In this document: piece by piece, positions 21,980 through 33,893 of the stretch
How the letters are laid out: every line of letters starts with the position of its first letter
Position numbering within the stretch: position 1 is the stretch's first letter
Assembly (NCBI GenBank): GCA_947683425.1
Contig: CANTUQ010000055.1
Span: 20,640,001 to 20,704,000 of the forward strand
Origin: Excoecaria cochinchinensis
Taxonomy: Eukaryota > Streptophyta > Magnoliopsida > Malpighiales > Euphorbiaceae
DNA: 64,000 nucleotides
Reading direction: 5' to 3'
Translations under genes and position numbers: made by a program
The notes under the pieces: generated by a model
The model's database searches: none
Told to the model about the DNA's origin: nothing
Seen by the model: only the letters and a program-made list of their open reading frames with translations

Positions 21980-22260
21980 ATTTTGTAAGATTTTATAGGG
22001 AAGTGCCACCGACGGCCTACCCGCCCCTATACATAGACGGTCTGACCGCCTCTTTAAAGAGACAGCCTGCCCGCCTCTCCACAGGGACGGCATGCCCGTC
22101 GGAGGGAAGTCCACCTGGCACACGCATACGTCAGCATTGCATTCATCACGCGCATTAACTCGCATTTATTGCATGACAGACGGCCAGCCCGTCGGTCGCT
22201 TGTACAGACGCCCTGCCCGTCGGTAAAAAAATTCTATATAAGGGCGAGTGACAGACGGTG
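21980..22260. promoter_or_regulatory. Divergent promoter region between the two extra Tat-C genes
   Basis: A minus-strand TATA box CCTATAAAAT (21991-22000) and a plus-strand CTATATAAGG (22234-22243) face outward. Between them lie palindromes of the form GACGGC-nn-GCCCGTC: GACGGCATGCCCGTC (about 22085-22099), GACGGCCAGCCCGTC (about 22180-22194) and GACGCCCTGCCCGTC (about 22207-22221), plus weaker ones. The same palindrome family fills the LTR just upstream of its own TATA box. Both genes begin at a suitable distance from their TATA box. Confidence 0.75.
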
Positions 22261-22437
22261 CAAACGCTGCTGTCCCTTTCATTTCTTCTCCCAAACCGTT
22301 TTTCTTTGCGTTTTTTGGCATTTTTTCAAGCATTTCTTCATATTTTTTCGCGATTTCTTCATATTTTCGCATTTTCTACTCACCGGGCGCTTTGATATTC
22401 ATATTTTCTCCAGTTTCTACACTTGCCGCGACTACAA

Positions 22438-23153
22438 GTAAGTAAATAATTACTTTCTTTTGAGTTTTATTTAATTTATTAATTCATTTCTTCTCCTTTC
22501 AACTTTAGAAAATTCTAAATGCTTTAGGAATTTAGGGGGAATGCTGCCCATTTTTTTTATTATTTATTAGTTCAATTAAACCTGATTTCTGCATGATCAC
22601 ATAGAAATAGAATTTTTTTTTATAATTTTGGTGCTTTAGAACTACGTCTCTTTAGCGCACCATTATGTGCATACTGCTTTTGCGGCATGAGGCCATTATT
22701 TTGTGTTATTGGGGGCACACTCTTGCCAGGGTGCGCCCCATTTACATGCGTGTATTATTTTTGAGGCCTGAGGCCTATGTTTTTGCCTTTTCATGCAGGA
22801 GGTTGGGCATACCCCTGCCGGGATGTTGCCCAAATTTTTATCATTTACTCAAGAATTGAATTTTTTCTTGTATAATGCGTACCCTGGGACCTAGAAGGCC
22901 CATTCTTATTCACGTTAATTATTTTCACGCTAGTTGCATGTTTGCTTTTGCCATGATGCGTGCGAGCCACTTTAAGATACTTCCCTAGACTGGATGTTTG
23001 CTCTTCTCTTTTTTTGTATCCTTATCAATTTTTTTTATCTTGTTTTGGGCTACTATTGCCCCGGTGAGGCCCAAATTGGCCTTCGCTTTGAAAATAAGTT
23101 TAAAACTACTTGTTTTGCCAAATTTCAGATGTTTAATCTCTTCCCTTTTGCAG
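22438..23153 (+). other. Predicted 5'-UTR intron of the sense extra gene
   Basis: Donor CAA|GTAAGT at 22438 and acceptor CTTCCCTTTTGCAG ending at 23153, two bases before the ATG of the reading frame. The 716-bp interval is T-rich, has no reading frame of note and looks like a normal plant intron. The first exon would be about 22265-22437. Confidence 0.7.
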
Positions 23154-23154
23154 G

Positions 23155-25138
23155 ATGCCTCCTACACGTAGAGCGCCGCAGGCCCAGCCCGAGCTTGTAG
23201 CTCCGGATTGGATGGATGATGAGTCGGCTCAGAGGTATAGAGCATTGGCTCAGGTAGAGTTTCGGGCCAGCCCTTTTGTATCTCGCCCATTTCTAGAGGC
23301 CCTAGGGTTGGTCCCAGAGTTTGATCTACTTGTCGAGGGTGCTGGTTGGATGGAGTTCCTTGAGCCCTCCTTCCAGACTTTTCCAAAGGCTACCCGCCAG
23401 GTCTTGGCCACTCTCCGCTATGCTGGCTTTCAAAGTGCAGATACCGACCCAGGGGTGATTCAGTTTTGGTTCGACGGCGACCATTTCAGCATCACCAAGC
23501 AGAGGTTTGCTCAGGCCATGGGGCTCCCTAGAGAGGAGGGGTCGAGATCCCGCGGCGAGCGGTGAGACGCGCCCATTGGGCGGCCATTGCCATACCAGGA
23601 GTGCTGTACGATCACGATACAGCGAAGAGCACCGTACTGGTGTCTCAGACACTCCGGTATTTGCACAGAGTGCTTTCCAGTTCGTACCTTGGTCGAGCTG
23701 GTAATCCAGGGTCGCTTAACACGGCCGAGATCTGGAGCCTCTGGGCTATGGTGGCAGGCCAGCGTCTCAACATTAGCCACGAGATCTTGGCCAACTTGAC
23801 CAGAGTCAGCAGAGGGATGATGCCGGTGGTGATGGTAGGAGGAGTCATCACCTGTTTGCTTTTGAGATTAGGGGTTAACCCCGAGAGGTTGAGAGGACCC
23901 TTGCCGGAGGGGATCCATGTAGACGCCGCAGCGGCAGTGCAGATGGGGATGATCTCCCAGATTCCAGGCCAGGCGGAGGCCTACAGGGTGTTGACCATCC
24001 GTGAGACCCGGCAGCTGTTCACGCTTCCACCCTTGGGTGCAGATCCTGATCACCCGGAGCACCCGGAGGAGCAGCCTCCACAGCCCGAGCCTCAGCCAGA
24101 GCCTCAACCACAGCCCTAGCCACAGCCAGAGCCCTAGCCTCAGCCGGAGCATCAGCCTCCTCAGCCTCCTCAGCCGCAGACGGTGCCTCCACCACAGCAG
24201 CAGGAGCCACCTAGGACCCCCTCGGACTTTGACTTCGAGATCACGATGGACGACCTCTTTGCCGCTTCACCGGCATCCAGAGCGCCGAGAGATACCATCC
24301 GTACTCCCGAGGTGACCCAGGGGCATCCACCTCCTCAGCACCACCACCAGAGCCAGCGCCGCAGCAGCCTGTGCAATCGGACTTCTCTCAGCTCCTCAAC
24401 TCCATGTTTACAGCCTTGGAGTGGCGACAGGATGAGAGGGATAGGGCTATCCACGAGAGGTTGTATCGCCAGCAGGCTGCCATTTAGGAGCAGTCCCAGT
24501 CGGTGGAGCGTTTAGCTCGGGAGCAGGTGGGCTACATTCAGCACGCGACTCGGGAGCAGACTCGGGCCATGGATGCGTTTAGGGATGAGCAGGCTCGGGT
24601 CCTGGAGGCTTTTAGAGCGGAGTAGATGAGGATGATTGAGCAGGTTGCTCAGGGGCAAAGGGAGTTGAGGCAGCAGCTCGCTCATGACTTGAGGACGTCA
24701 CAGGACCAGGCGTCTCAGAGGGTCGATATGACCCTACAGATGATTGATGAGTCACTTGACTCTCTGAGATCCCGCGTCCAGGCGATGGAGGGGATTCTCC
24801 CCCCTCTTTCTCAGACCATGAGGGAGTTTAGGGAGCAGACGGAGCAGAGCCTGGAGCAGAGGAGAAAAGCCGCCAGCGAGCAGACCATTCAGTTGAGCCA
24901 AGCCTTCAAGAAGTTGGGAGACAAGGTTTCTGAAACTTTAGGGTTTATGAGCACCTGTACCCAGCCCTTCTTGGATGGTTACGCTCAGATACGTTTCAGG
25001 CGGGCCCATGATCACGAGGCAGGACCCTCCACAGCTCCACCGCCGCCTCCGGCACGTCCACCTCCACCTCCGCCAGGGACCGTGCATATATCGGATGACG
25101 AGGATCCCGATGAGCCCTCAGACTACACACCTCTCTGA
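23155..25138 (+). pseudogene. Sense extra gene of Tat-C: Athila-ORF1/Transposase_32-like, coiled-coil protein
   Basis: About 660 codons in one interrupted frame. The first 300 residues include DDESAQRYRALAQVEF, FWFDGDHFSITKQRFAQAMG and TAEIWSLWAMVAGQRLNIS, then GGVITCLLLRLGV. This pattern resembles Athila ORF1/Transposase_32 (PF20167) proteins, from memory. Next come a Pro-Gln-Glu repeat region (about 24050-24200), an acidic FDFEITMDDLF, and a long heptad-like Gln/Arg/Glu-rich coiled coil (about 24420-24950). A proline run, a SDDEDPDEPSD acidic tail and TGA at 25136 end it. Breaks: one-base frameshifts near 23535 and 24318, and TAG at 24117, 24135, 24486 and 24623 (approximate). Role unknown. 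It starts right after a predicted intron acceptor. Confidence 0.75.
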
Positions 25139-25568
25139 TCTTCAGGGAGTTATTTTTGTATCTTTTGTATATTTATATTTTGTATATGCACTGTACAAAA
25201 ATAACATTTCTAGTGAAAACTTTTGCATCATTATTGCATGATCATTCGATTATTAATTGTTTAATCATAACACAGAAGGTGTATGTTCTCATATTTACTT
25301 ATGTGTCGATAAAAATGACAATATAAAAAAAAAATGAAATGATGAATGATGATAATCAATAACATCTTAATAAGAAAAAATGAATAAAAGATGAAACATG
25401 GCATAGCAAATAAAGCAAAATCACGCCATCAATAGACAGGATAAAAGATGACCACTCAAGCACGAGCTAACAAAGTCTTTTGTCACACAGGTACAGAGGA
25501 ATACCGGTCCGAACATAGATATCGATTAAAAAGATCTCTTTTGGAACCCGGCGGGGTTTCCTCATCTT
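25139..25568 (+). other. Tat-C 3' region, AT-rich
   Basis: Non-coding. TTTGTATATTTATATTTTG-like sequence after the stop at 25138 could serve as a polyadenylation region for the sense gene. Nothing else recognised. Confidence 0.5.
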
Positions 25569-26045
25569 CACCAGATCGAGACTGTAGCTAAAGCTGTTGC
25601 ATCTCACCAGATCGAGACTGTAGCCAGAGCATGCTGGATCTCACCAGATCGAAGCCGTGGTCAAAGCATACCGCACTACACTAGATCGAAGCCGTGGTCA
25701 AAGCATACCGCACTTCACCAGATCGAAGCCGTGGTCAAAGCATACCGCACTTCACCAGATCGAGACTGTAGCCAGAGCATGCTGCATCTCACCAGATCGA
25801 AGCCGTGGTCAAAGCATACCGCACTTCACCAGATCGAGACTGTAGCCAAAGCTGCTACATCTCACCAGATCGAGACTGTAGCCAGAGCATGCTGCATCTC
25901 ACCAGATCGAAGCCGTGGTCAAAGCATACCGCACTTCACCAGATCGAGACTGTAGCCAGAGCACGCTGCATCTCACTAGATCGAAGCTGCGGTCAAAGCA
26001 TACCGCATTTCAAACCGAGGTTGTAGCTAAAGCATGTCGCATCCC
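25569..26045 (+). repeat. 37-bp tandem repeat, about 13 copies of two alternating types
   Basis: All units begin CACCAGATCGA. Type A continues GACTGTAGCCAGAGCATGC, type B AGCCGTGGTCAAAGCATAC. The order is irregular (A and B mixed, some in AB pairs), which points to growth by blocks of more than one unit. The repeat length is not a multiple of three. It lies upstream of the 3' LTR, where Tat elements are known to carry variable tandem repeats. Confidence 0.95.
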
Positions 26046-26221
26046 ACCAAGTACCTACCGGTCGAGAATAGGGCCGATGGAAATATCTTCGCATCACCCA
26101 GCGGATCGAGACAAGGTCCACCCAGCAGAAGGCACGGAGGGTGAAAAGCCATCACAGGTACGCTTCCTTTCTGACCTTTCTCTGAGTTTTGGCTTATCTA
26201 GGCGCTTGTGCACTAGTTTCC

Positions 26222-26238
26222 CCAAAACTGGGGGCAAC
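26222..26238 (+). promoter_or_regulatory. Tat-C polypurine tract
   Basis: AAAACTGGGGGCAAC directly before the 3' LTR start at 26239. Primes plus-strand DNA synthesis. A purine-rich tract with AACTGGGGG is typical for Tat elements. Confidence 0.75.
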
Positions 26239-28267
26239 TGTAAGCACCATGTCCCGGAGCGGTCAAGATCAGAGGTTACCCTATGATGAAATCAATGTCC
26301 GAGCCTATATGAGGGGCTGGATTTGAAGGTTTTAGTCCCGCGTTCCATGAGAAATGAGGCTTTTTACAATTCCTGGGCAGAGGGGGAGAAAACAGAGGTT
26401 TTTTCGAGTCAAAAGACTTTTTGTCCTCCACAGACGGCCAACCTGTCTGTGAAATCGGCCCGTCGCTTCGAGTCACCAACGGCTTGTGGTATTTTCCAAC
26501 GCCCGTCGGAAAATCACCGCCCCTGTCAGAATGCCGCCTGGTTTCCCGGAGCATACAACCCTTCCGACGCCCGTCGGTGAATGTGGCAGGGCCGTCGGAC
26601 GAATCCTTGTGTCAAAAGGATTATTCCGACGCCCACACCAATACACCGACGCCCATCGGTCGTGTCTGGCTATAAAAGCTCCGAATTTTCATTTGAAAAG
26701 GGTTGGAAAAATTTTCAAAGGAGGAAACTCTGCCCAATTTCAAGCAAATTTTCTTTCTCTTCCAACAAAACACATTTTCTAAGGAAATCTATTTAACCAA
26801 GGATCAAATCAGTCAAAAGGAACTAAAAGCTAATTAGTTTTCTTTAGATTTTGACTCCCAAATTGATTTTCTGTGGGATTGAAGAATAAATATCTCATTT
26901 TCTCTCTTTAATCTTTCATCTTTGCATCTCGTGGAACGCGCGGGGCTCTAACCAACACAAGAATCTCACCCGAAGCTATTATCTGAGGGTAAATATTCCG
27001 GATCCTTTCTCCATTTCATCTCATATTTATTTCTTATTTTCTAGAATTTTTTTTATCTGTCATTACTTTCTTTTATCTTGACTCTCCTATCTCCTTTTGG
27101 GATAAAACCTACTTTTCTTGACTTTGAAAAGGTTTCTCTTCATTCTGTCTTTTCGGAGACAGAGGTGACCGACGCGTCATCTTTATCACCGACGCCCGTC
27201 GGTCACTCCCCTACAGATGCTCCTCCTTGAGTGACAAACGGACACCTCGGTTACCTTAACCGACGCCCGTCGGTCAGCTAAGGAAGGCCGTCGGTGGGCT
27301 CTGTCTCCCTCTTTTTAAATCATTTTCCATCTTTTTCAAGTCCTTTTGGCTTTCCACATATTGATTTTGTGTATATTGACATCTCTTAACTTTTTATGAG
27401 TGTATATTGATTCTCCTGGACTATCCCAAGCTTGAGCGGCTATCTACCATATTTGGAGGATCTCGTCCGGTTTAGTTTCCTAGTCCTCTTGTTTTATTTC
27501 TTTCATTGATTATCTTATGTATACGGATGTACTCCTTTCATATCCCGTTGATGTACAAAAATGACTCAATGTTTTTATATTTAATAAAATGAGGTTTACA
27601 CAAAAACAAGGGTCCAATTCCCTATTTCCATCCAGAAAAGATCATCACAAATAAAAATCCCCAATTTTAATAACGATGCATGTGAGGACCAAAGTCCTCA
27701 AAATAAGCAATGCCCCGATTTATGCATGATCTGCACTCTTTATAAAAGGGAGTTGTATTCCGCTCCTTGTATTATTGTAATATATTGGTTTCATTATCTA
27801 TTTGATCATTTATCGCTTTCAAGATGTGAATAAATGCGCCTTTCAATTCAATTGCATCGTGTGGAGAGAGAGCGAATTAATGATGTTAATTTTTGATCAT
27901 AAAATAATTGAGGTAGAAATAGATGAGAAATCCCGGACCCAGCTCTGGTCTTTGGGCTCGAGAGGTTAGAGGTTATCCTCCAAAATACTTCTTCGGTCAC
28001 GAGGCTTTAGCGCTAATCCTAGGCTCTTTAGGGTGAGAAGTACACCTTCCATGACCCCTCTGGCTGGCCCAAAATGGATACCAAGCGCAGTCTTAGGCTC
28101 TCCGAGGCGAGAGTAACTTTCCCAATGTTTTATTGGGTGGCGACTCCATGATACCTTCTTGTTGCCCAATATAGACGCACTTGCGATTTTATTGCAAGAT
28201 GCCAACGGACCCGCAAATGCCCCGATCGCCCACGTGCGGGCGGTCCGGAAGGGCGGCGCGCGTCACA
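26239..28267 (+). repeat. Tat-C 3' LTR
   Basis: Near copy of 10919-12944. Differences are scattered substitutions, a short extra stretch near 26521-26535 and a short gap near 28255. TATA at 26670-26678. The palindromes GACGCCCGTC and CAGACGG are partly decayed here, for example CCGACGCCCATCGG near 26647. Confidence 0.95.
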
Positions 28268-28272
28268 ACGAC

Positions 28273-28528
28273 ACTTTAATTTTTAACAACCTCTCGAGCA
28301 TACTCATTTGTTCAAAAATCACCTCACCTTAGTCTTTGCCAACTCATTGACAAAACTAAGGTAAACACCCTTGTGAGTGGGCTACTTCTCTGTCTGACAT
28401 GCTCTAACTCAAACAAATAACAGTAAGTGTTCACACATTAAACATTTACACTCATGTATTGCCAATAATGAACTTTATTATTATTCACAAACAATAATAT
28501 TAAGGGATTACAATAAAGTTAGTACACA
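28273..28528 (-). other. Copia-1 3' UTR, proximal part
   Basis: Continues from 10918 after removal of Tat-C and one copy of its ACGAC duplication. Non-coding and AT-rich. Confidence 0.7.
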
Positions 28529-29227
28529 TTAAATTATACACAAGCCCTGAAATCTAATGTGTCTCTCAAACACATCTTTAGTTAAAAGTTCAGTCAACAG
28601 ATCTGCAGTCATATCATGCATAGATATGTACTGTAAGTTCACATCTCCCCATGCAAATACATCTCTTATTTAATGATACTTAATATCGATATGCTTAGTC
28701 CTACTATGAAATTTCGGATCTTTTGTGTAAGCTATCGACGATTGACTGTCACTATAGACTGTCACTCGTTCCTCTGAGGTAGTTACTCTTAAATGGTCCA
28801 TTAACCGTTTCAGCCAAATTGCCTCTTGTAATGTAGCTGCGGAAGCTACAAATTCAGCTTCCATTATTGATAAGGCTACACAGGTTTGTTTCTTGCTACT
28901 ACATGAGATGGCACCCGTACTAAGAAGGAATATGAAACCTGATGTGGATTTCCTCTTGTGTATCCTCTTAATTACAGATCCATGCCTTGATAACAGAGAG
29001 AATAATCTGCTGTACCTTTGAGGTATCTAAGTATCCTCTTAACTACATTCCAATGTGCTCCGCTCGAGCTAGATTGATATCTACTTGCCATGCCCACTAC
29101 ATAGCAAATATCAGGTCTTATGCACAACATTGCATGCATAAGACTACCCACGGCACTGGCATAAGGAACATTTCACATACGTTCCACTTCATCTAGCATC
29201 TTAGGACACATCTCTTTGCTAAGAAAC
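28529..29227 (-). pseudogene. Copia-1 RT end and RNase H
   Basis: On the minus strand: MNQFLSKEMCPKMLDEVERM, then PYASAVGSLMHAMLCIRPDI and VVKRILRYLKGT, the conserved end of Ty1/copia RT. RNase H follows: MEAEFVASAATLQEAIWLKR, VTVYSDSQSSIAYTKDP and FHSRTKHIDIKYH, then DLLTELLTKDVFERHI and TAA at 28529-28531. RNase H degrades the RNA template. Several stops interrupt. The RT centre with its YVDD motif is missing, lost together with the end of Chr-2 at 29228. Confidence 0.88.
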
Positions 29228-31246
29228 TGATTCATATCAATTATTTATACATTTAAATAGATACATACTCACCCGATTTGCCACATTATTGGTCTCCATA
29301 TAAATGAGAAATTCATAAGTTAAAAGCATTTAATCACATTTATCATTATCATAATATACGATCACTCATTTATCCACATGAACCAATATAACATCCTTAA
29401 ATATCTTGCATAATAATTGATTCTAGTAACCTCTATATTAATTCATGCATCATCTAATAATGCTAGGCTAATACTTCAATCACACATTCATTAAACATAT
29501 CGCATTTATACATATTCACATTAAGTAAACTTATTTCGTTTGATATCCTTCATGTGTGTATAACTTAATCTCAATTCATAATTATGTGCACTTGTTCATA
29601 TTATACATGCTCATATAGATTAAGGTATTATAATCCTCAATAATGTCATTAAACTTGACTTGATTCTATTACATACAATTACACATCATTACTTCATTAG
29701 TTTGCTATTAATCTTAATCCTATTCATGTTTATTTTCCAAGTGATAATTATTTTTATACTCATTTAATAGTCCTAAACATGCATCAGATAGATCTTAAAA
29801 AGTTTCGGGGCGATACGTGTAAAATTCAGGAAGAAAAACACATAAAATAGTCAAAATAGAAGGGGTCATGGTGGCAATTACTTTGTTGTGACTGTGAGGT
29901 CCAAAAATAAGCATTCTGCTTGTTCTAGGCATTGGTCATGGTGGCAATGAATTGGTTGTCGCCGTGACATACTAAAAATTTGCAAAACAAAAGCCAAAAC
30001 TCAGGATTGCTTCACTACCCATTTTGGTTCAGACTAAATTGACATGTAAACGACCTTCTTAGGAAAAACTTCCTTCTTCAAATTTATTGCTTAGGATGTT
30101 GTCTTTCAAATAGGAAAAGTTTCAGGTCATTTGGACTTGTAAAACATCAGTTATGAATTAAACAATACATAATGTTCTAGTGAGCCTACCAAGGTAGAGA
30201 CACGTCATTTTTTGCCATTTTTAGGTGTCTTAAATCCAGAATAAGATCATAGTAATTTCTATGTCTTTTGTAGGTATAGGAGTTATGGTTAAAATGGAGC
30301 AATAATTAATCAATTTAGAGTGCTCAAACTCTAGTTATAACCAAAACTCTACACGGAGGTCTGGTGACATATAAACAGAAGTTTTCCCTAACTAGGGTTC
30401 ATACTTTAATTGAGCTCATAACAATTCAATCATCAGTTTCAACACAAATCAACCATATCTTTCAACTATATCATCTCTCAATTGTCACATAATAAACTAA
30501 TTTACGCACACATAAAAATAGTTAGTTCCCAAACCTCTTCTCCTTAGCTCCTTGGAAATCACATAGTTCCTTGATCAACCACCCTCTCTCCTCCTTTGAT
30601 TCTCTTTACTTCCTCAACTAAAAATCCAAGTCCAATCTTTAGGATTGGATTCCAGGCATCAATTACCAATATCCATCACAAGAAAGAGTAGAAGATAAAG
30701 AGAAAATAAGTACTAACCACTTACCCTTAAAGCCGACAATTCATATTCACTTTAGGATCACTTCATCACTTATCAAAAATTCTGTATATCTTAACTAATG
30801 GAAAAGAAGAAAGCTTGAAAATAGTGGAGAATAGCAGCCGAAGAAATGAAGACCAGATACAGAAAATGAACTTTCTCTCACTTCCAATGCTCATATTGCA
30901 TGTGGGGAGCTAAGGTGGCAAGGACAGAATTTTCCACTTGGATTCCACTACCATTTCCCTTACTTTGCATGCAAAGAATTTTGTTGCCATCACTACAAAG
31001 GCACACGTGCACTCCACTTGATTTCCTAATCATGATTAACCAAATTATGTTTCTATTACACTAATTAACCACATTTACTCTTAATCATGCATAATTGCTA
31101 ATAGATCACTTAAACTTATTTCTTTTTGCAATTGGGTCCTCAATTTATTTACACTTAAATCCAAAGATTAGTTGACTATAAATTAAACTTATCCAATTAC
31201 CCCTAATAAGTCACATTCCTACTAGGGTACAATTCGGGCCATTATA
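29228..31246 (-). repeat. Chr-2 3' LTR, truncated
   Basis: Aligned base for base with 33982-36000, with scattered substitutions. It ends at CCATTATA where the 5' LTR has CCATTACA. The part matching 32245-33981 is missing. Confidence 0.9.
29865..29968. repeat. Class-a palindromes in the Chr-2 3' LTR
   Basis: Two degenerate units, 29865-29899 and 29935-29968, 70 bp apart, with GTCATGGTGGCAA...TTG and GCCGTGAC. Counterparts lie in the 5' LTR at 34619-34653 and 34689-34722. Confidence 0.85.
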
Positions 31247-32244
31247 ACTCTCCCCTTCTTAAAAGAATTTCGTCCGCAAAATTCAAACCTGATGCAACAG
31301 TAGAGGATACTCAACTTTCCTCTATCGAGGCACTTCCATAAAAAATTTTTTTATTGCTATTCAGAAATCCAAACACATTTGCTTCATTTTTTAGACACTT
31401 CTACTTTTATTTTCTTATTGTACAATTCCTCGATTCATCAATTCTACAAAATACATCTGTTACTTCCTTCACTCATGCTATTCATTCTTCACTCACAATC
31501 TTTTTCATATTGTCTTATATAATTTTTGTAAATAACTTCCTCTTTTTACTTTGATTACTCATACTTTTTACTTTCCTTAACAAACACTTCACTCCTCTTC
31601 AATAGTCCTCTTTCTAACGCAAGACATTATATGTACATCCTGTCAGCTTTTCTCTTTAAATGAGTCACATATGCAATGTTTTGCACACATAATCAAGGGA
31701 TGCGAATGAATACATGATGTTATACGTATGTATGCAAAATGATACAAAAATGCAGTTTATGTGATATTAATGCACTTTTTCCCATCCCCATGTTTCAACA
31801 TGCTCATGTTCAAATGATTTTATTGACATAGCTGACAAGCGTACAAAGTGTCACGATTTTGTCTTACTCTCCATATCATTTTTAATTCAAAACTTATTCA
31901 TTCCCAGAATTAATTCAAATTCATGGGAAAAACTTCAATCAAATTATCAGATCACTCTTTACTTTGAATCACTTAGGAACAGTTCTCAGGTGCATACGCA
32001 CATTTACATGATGTACTGAAGGACCAATCACATACACATTACAATTAAGATAATCTATACACACTTTAACACATGAATCTTTAGGACTATCACTTCCAGA
32101 AATCTCTTTCATCGCTTCAGGAGAACAATCCTTCGACATTCTAAAGAAAACGAAGACATCCACATCAGGCCAACACAAAACTCTATTCATTTCTATTCTG
32201 CTCTAGCCCAAAAATGACTAAACCTAGGCTCTGATACCACTAAC
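31247..32244 (-). other. Chr-2 internal region
   Basis: Between the polypurine tract (31247-31263, minus strand AAGAAGGGGAGAGT) and the PBS (32227-32239, minus strand TGGTATCAGAGCC, tRNA-iMet type). A 73-codon minus-strand frame at 31969-32190 follows the PBS at the place of gag, but shows no gag motif. The rest is AT-rich and non-coding, so the element depends on proteins from relatives. Confidence 0.75.
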
Positions 32245-32623
32245 TGTAACACCCCCTAACCAACCTATAAAGATTTACTACGATGACTATGGAGTGTTAC
32301 ATCACAAACACATGCGCTTTAAACAGTTTTACAATAAAGTTCCGAATTAATAAATTTATTTCATTAATAACACTGGATTACAAACTAAGAATCCATACAT
32401 TACATTACAAAACACTTTTTGTCTTACAATAGTTTCGCGTTAAAGAATACAACTTTACTGATACAAAACTCAGTTCAATATACATACTTACTAACAATAC
32501 CCTTTTATACTTATTACAAAATAATCTATATAAAATAGCGGATTCCTAATGTGTTGGCTATTGGCGATGCAAGACTGCCCTCCAAAAGCTCTATCTTCAG
32601 AAACATACATGGATAAAAGCATC

Positions 32624-32650
32624 CATGCTAAGCAATAACGCTTAGTGGGG
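32624..32650 (-). promoter_or_regulatory. LTR stem-loop, Chr-2
   Basis: GCTAAGCAATAACGCTTAG followed by TGGGG; one of six copies of a stem-loop with consensus CTAAGCGTTATCGCTTAG (read on the element strand) in chromovirus LTRs of this window. Confidence 0.8.
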
Positions 32651-33893
32651 AACAATAACATAACATTCTTATACAAAACAATCATTTGATCAAGTCCTAT
32701 CATGCCTTAAATTAACACATATACACAATATATGTCTTTCTTATCGATGCAATAATAACTCATTATTCACATACGTCTCATACTCAAGTTCTCTTATAGT
32801 ATAATTCTTGCATCATGCATAAACTTACATTGCTATATTCACAACATAGCATTCATCCTATATTCTGTTTTCATCACTTTTAGAAGTGGATAACGATATA
32901 TTACCATGCACATAAGAATACCTCATTCACACATATATATCTGAACACACATACACTTTGGAATATAAGCATAGCATATCACATATCTTGGTTTACTCAT
33001 AGCCTTACTAATGAGTCATGTTCGTATGGCTATATCACAAGTCAAATTTTAACGCATCGTATTCACATTTCCAATAATATAACATTCTATTAAAATGCTC
33101 AATATTATCATTAACCTTGCTTGTAATTAATAGACAAGCACCTAAAGTCATGCTTCTACAAACATGGTATAATAATATAACATATCCATAACTTATTACA
33201 ATCATAGCACATTACGCATTGCAATTTAAGTATATATATATATCCATATGCATTCATGTGAATGAATCATATAAATGCATCTCATGTCAAGCTATGTAAC
33301 TTTGTATTCATATTCTCATCTTTAAAACTTTCCTTCAAATGACCACATAATTATCATTAATCTTTCTTTGCCTTGCCTGCAACTCAAAAACGCAGATAAC
33401 AGATATTGCATTAGTACCCAAAGGGTATAGTTATCACATTGGTATCCGTGGATACCTCACATTCGTATTGGTACCCTAAGGTACAAAATATCAACATTAT
33501 CAATAATTTTGCATTGAAGAATCCAATAAGGATTCAAATCGCATTGTGATTCCAAAGGAATTGGACGCATTGGGTCGTGGCACTTAGACCCTATAGGCAT
33601 GCCTATCTATCCACTATTTGACTCGCAGGCTAATTATTATTTCCAGTTATCTATCTATCATTCACAATTCACATTGTTCATATAGTCATATGAAACTGAT
33701 CATAATGCATAATAGCTCACATATGTTTGTAAGCATACAATCATGTTCACATTCCTTTCCAAAGTACACATTCATACAGCTCATAATCATTTCACAAGTC
33801 TATATGATGTTGACATACCATTATAGATTCCATTCCATATCATAATACCACATTAAACAATGATATATAAAGAATTACTCTTCATTCATATGC

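Larger units (their letters stand above)
10919..28267 (+). mobile_element. Tat-C: complete 17.3-kb Tat/Ogre-type retrotransposon with extra genes
   Basis: LTRs at 10919-12944 and 26239-28267 share start TGTAA(A/G)CACC and end GTCACA, and the element is flanked by ACGAC on both sides (10914-10918 and 28268-28272). The order is PBS, leader, gag, protease, RT, RNase H, archaeal-type RNase H, integrase, then an antisense gene, a bidirectional promoter region, a sense gene with a leader intron, a 37-bp tandem repeat and a polypurine tract. Gag-pol decay is mild: a handful of TAG stops and few frameshifts. The LTRs differ only by scattered changes and one short gap, so insertion was fairly recent. 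Size and extra ORFs fit the Tat lineage. Confidence 0.95.

Noticed and set aside
23868..24210. Leu/Trp-rich and Ala/Glu-rich antisense frames opposite the sense extra gene
   Set aside because: Shadows of the Pro-Gln-Glu repeat coding region.
25657..26286. Overlapping repetitive frames (MVKAYRTSPDRD type)
   Set aside because: Produced by the 37-bp tandem repeat, whose length is not a multiple of three.
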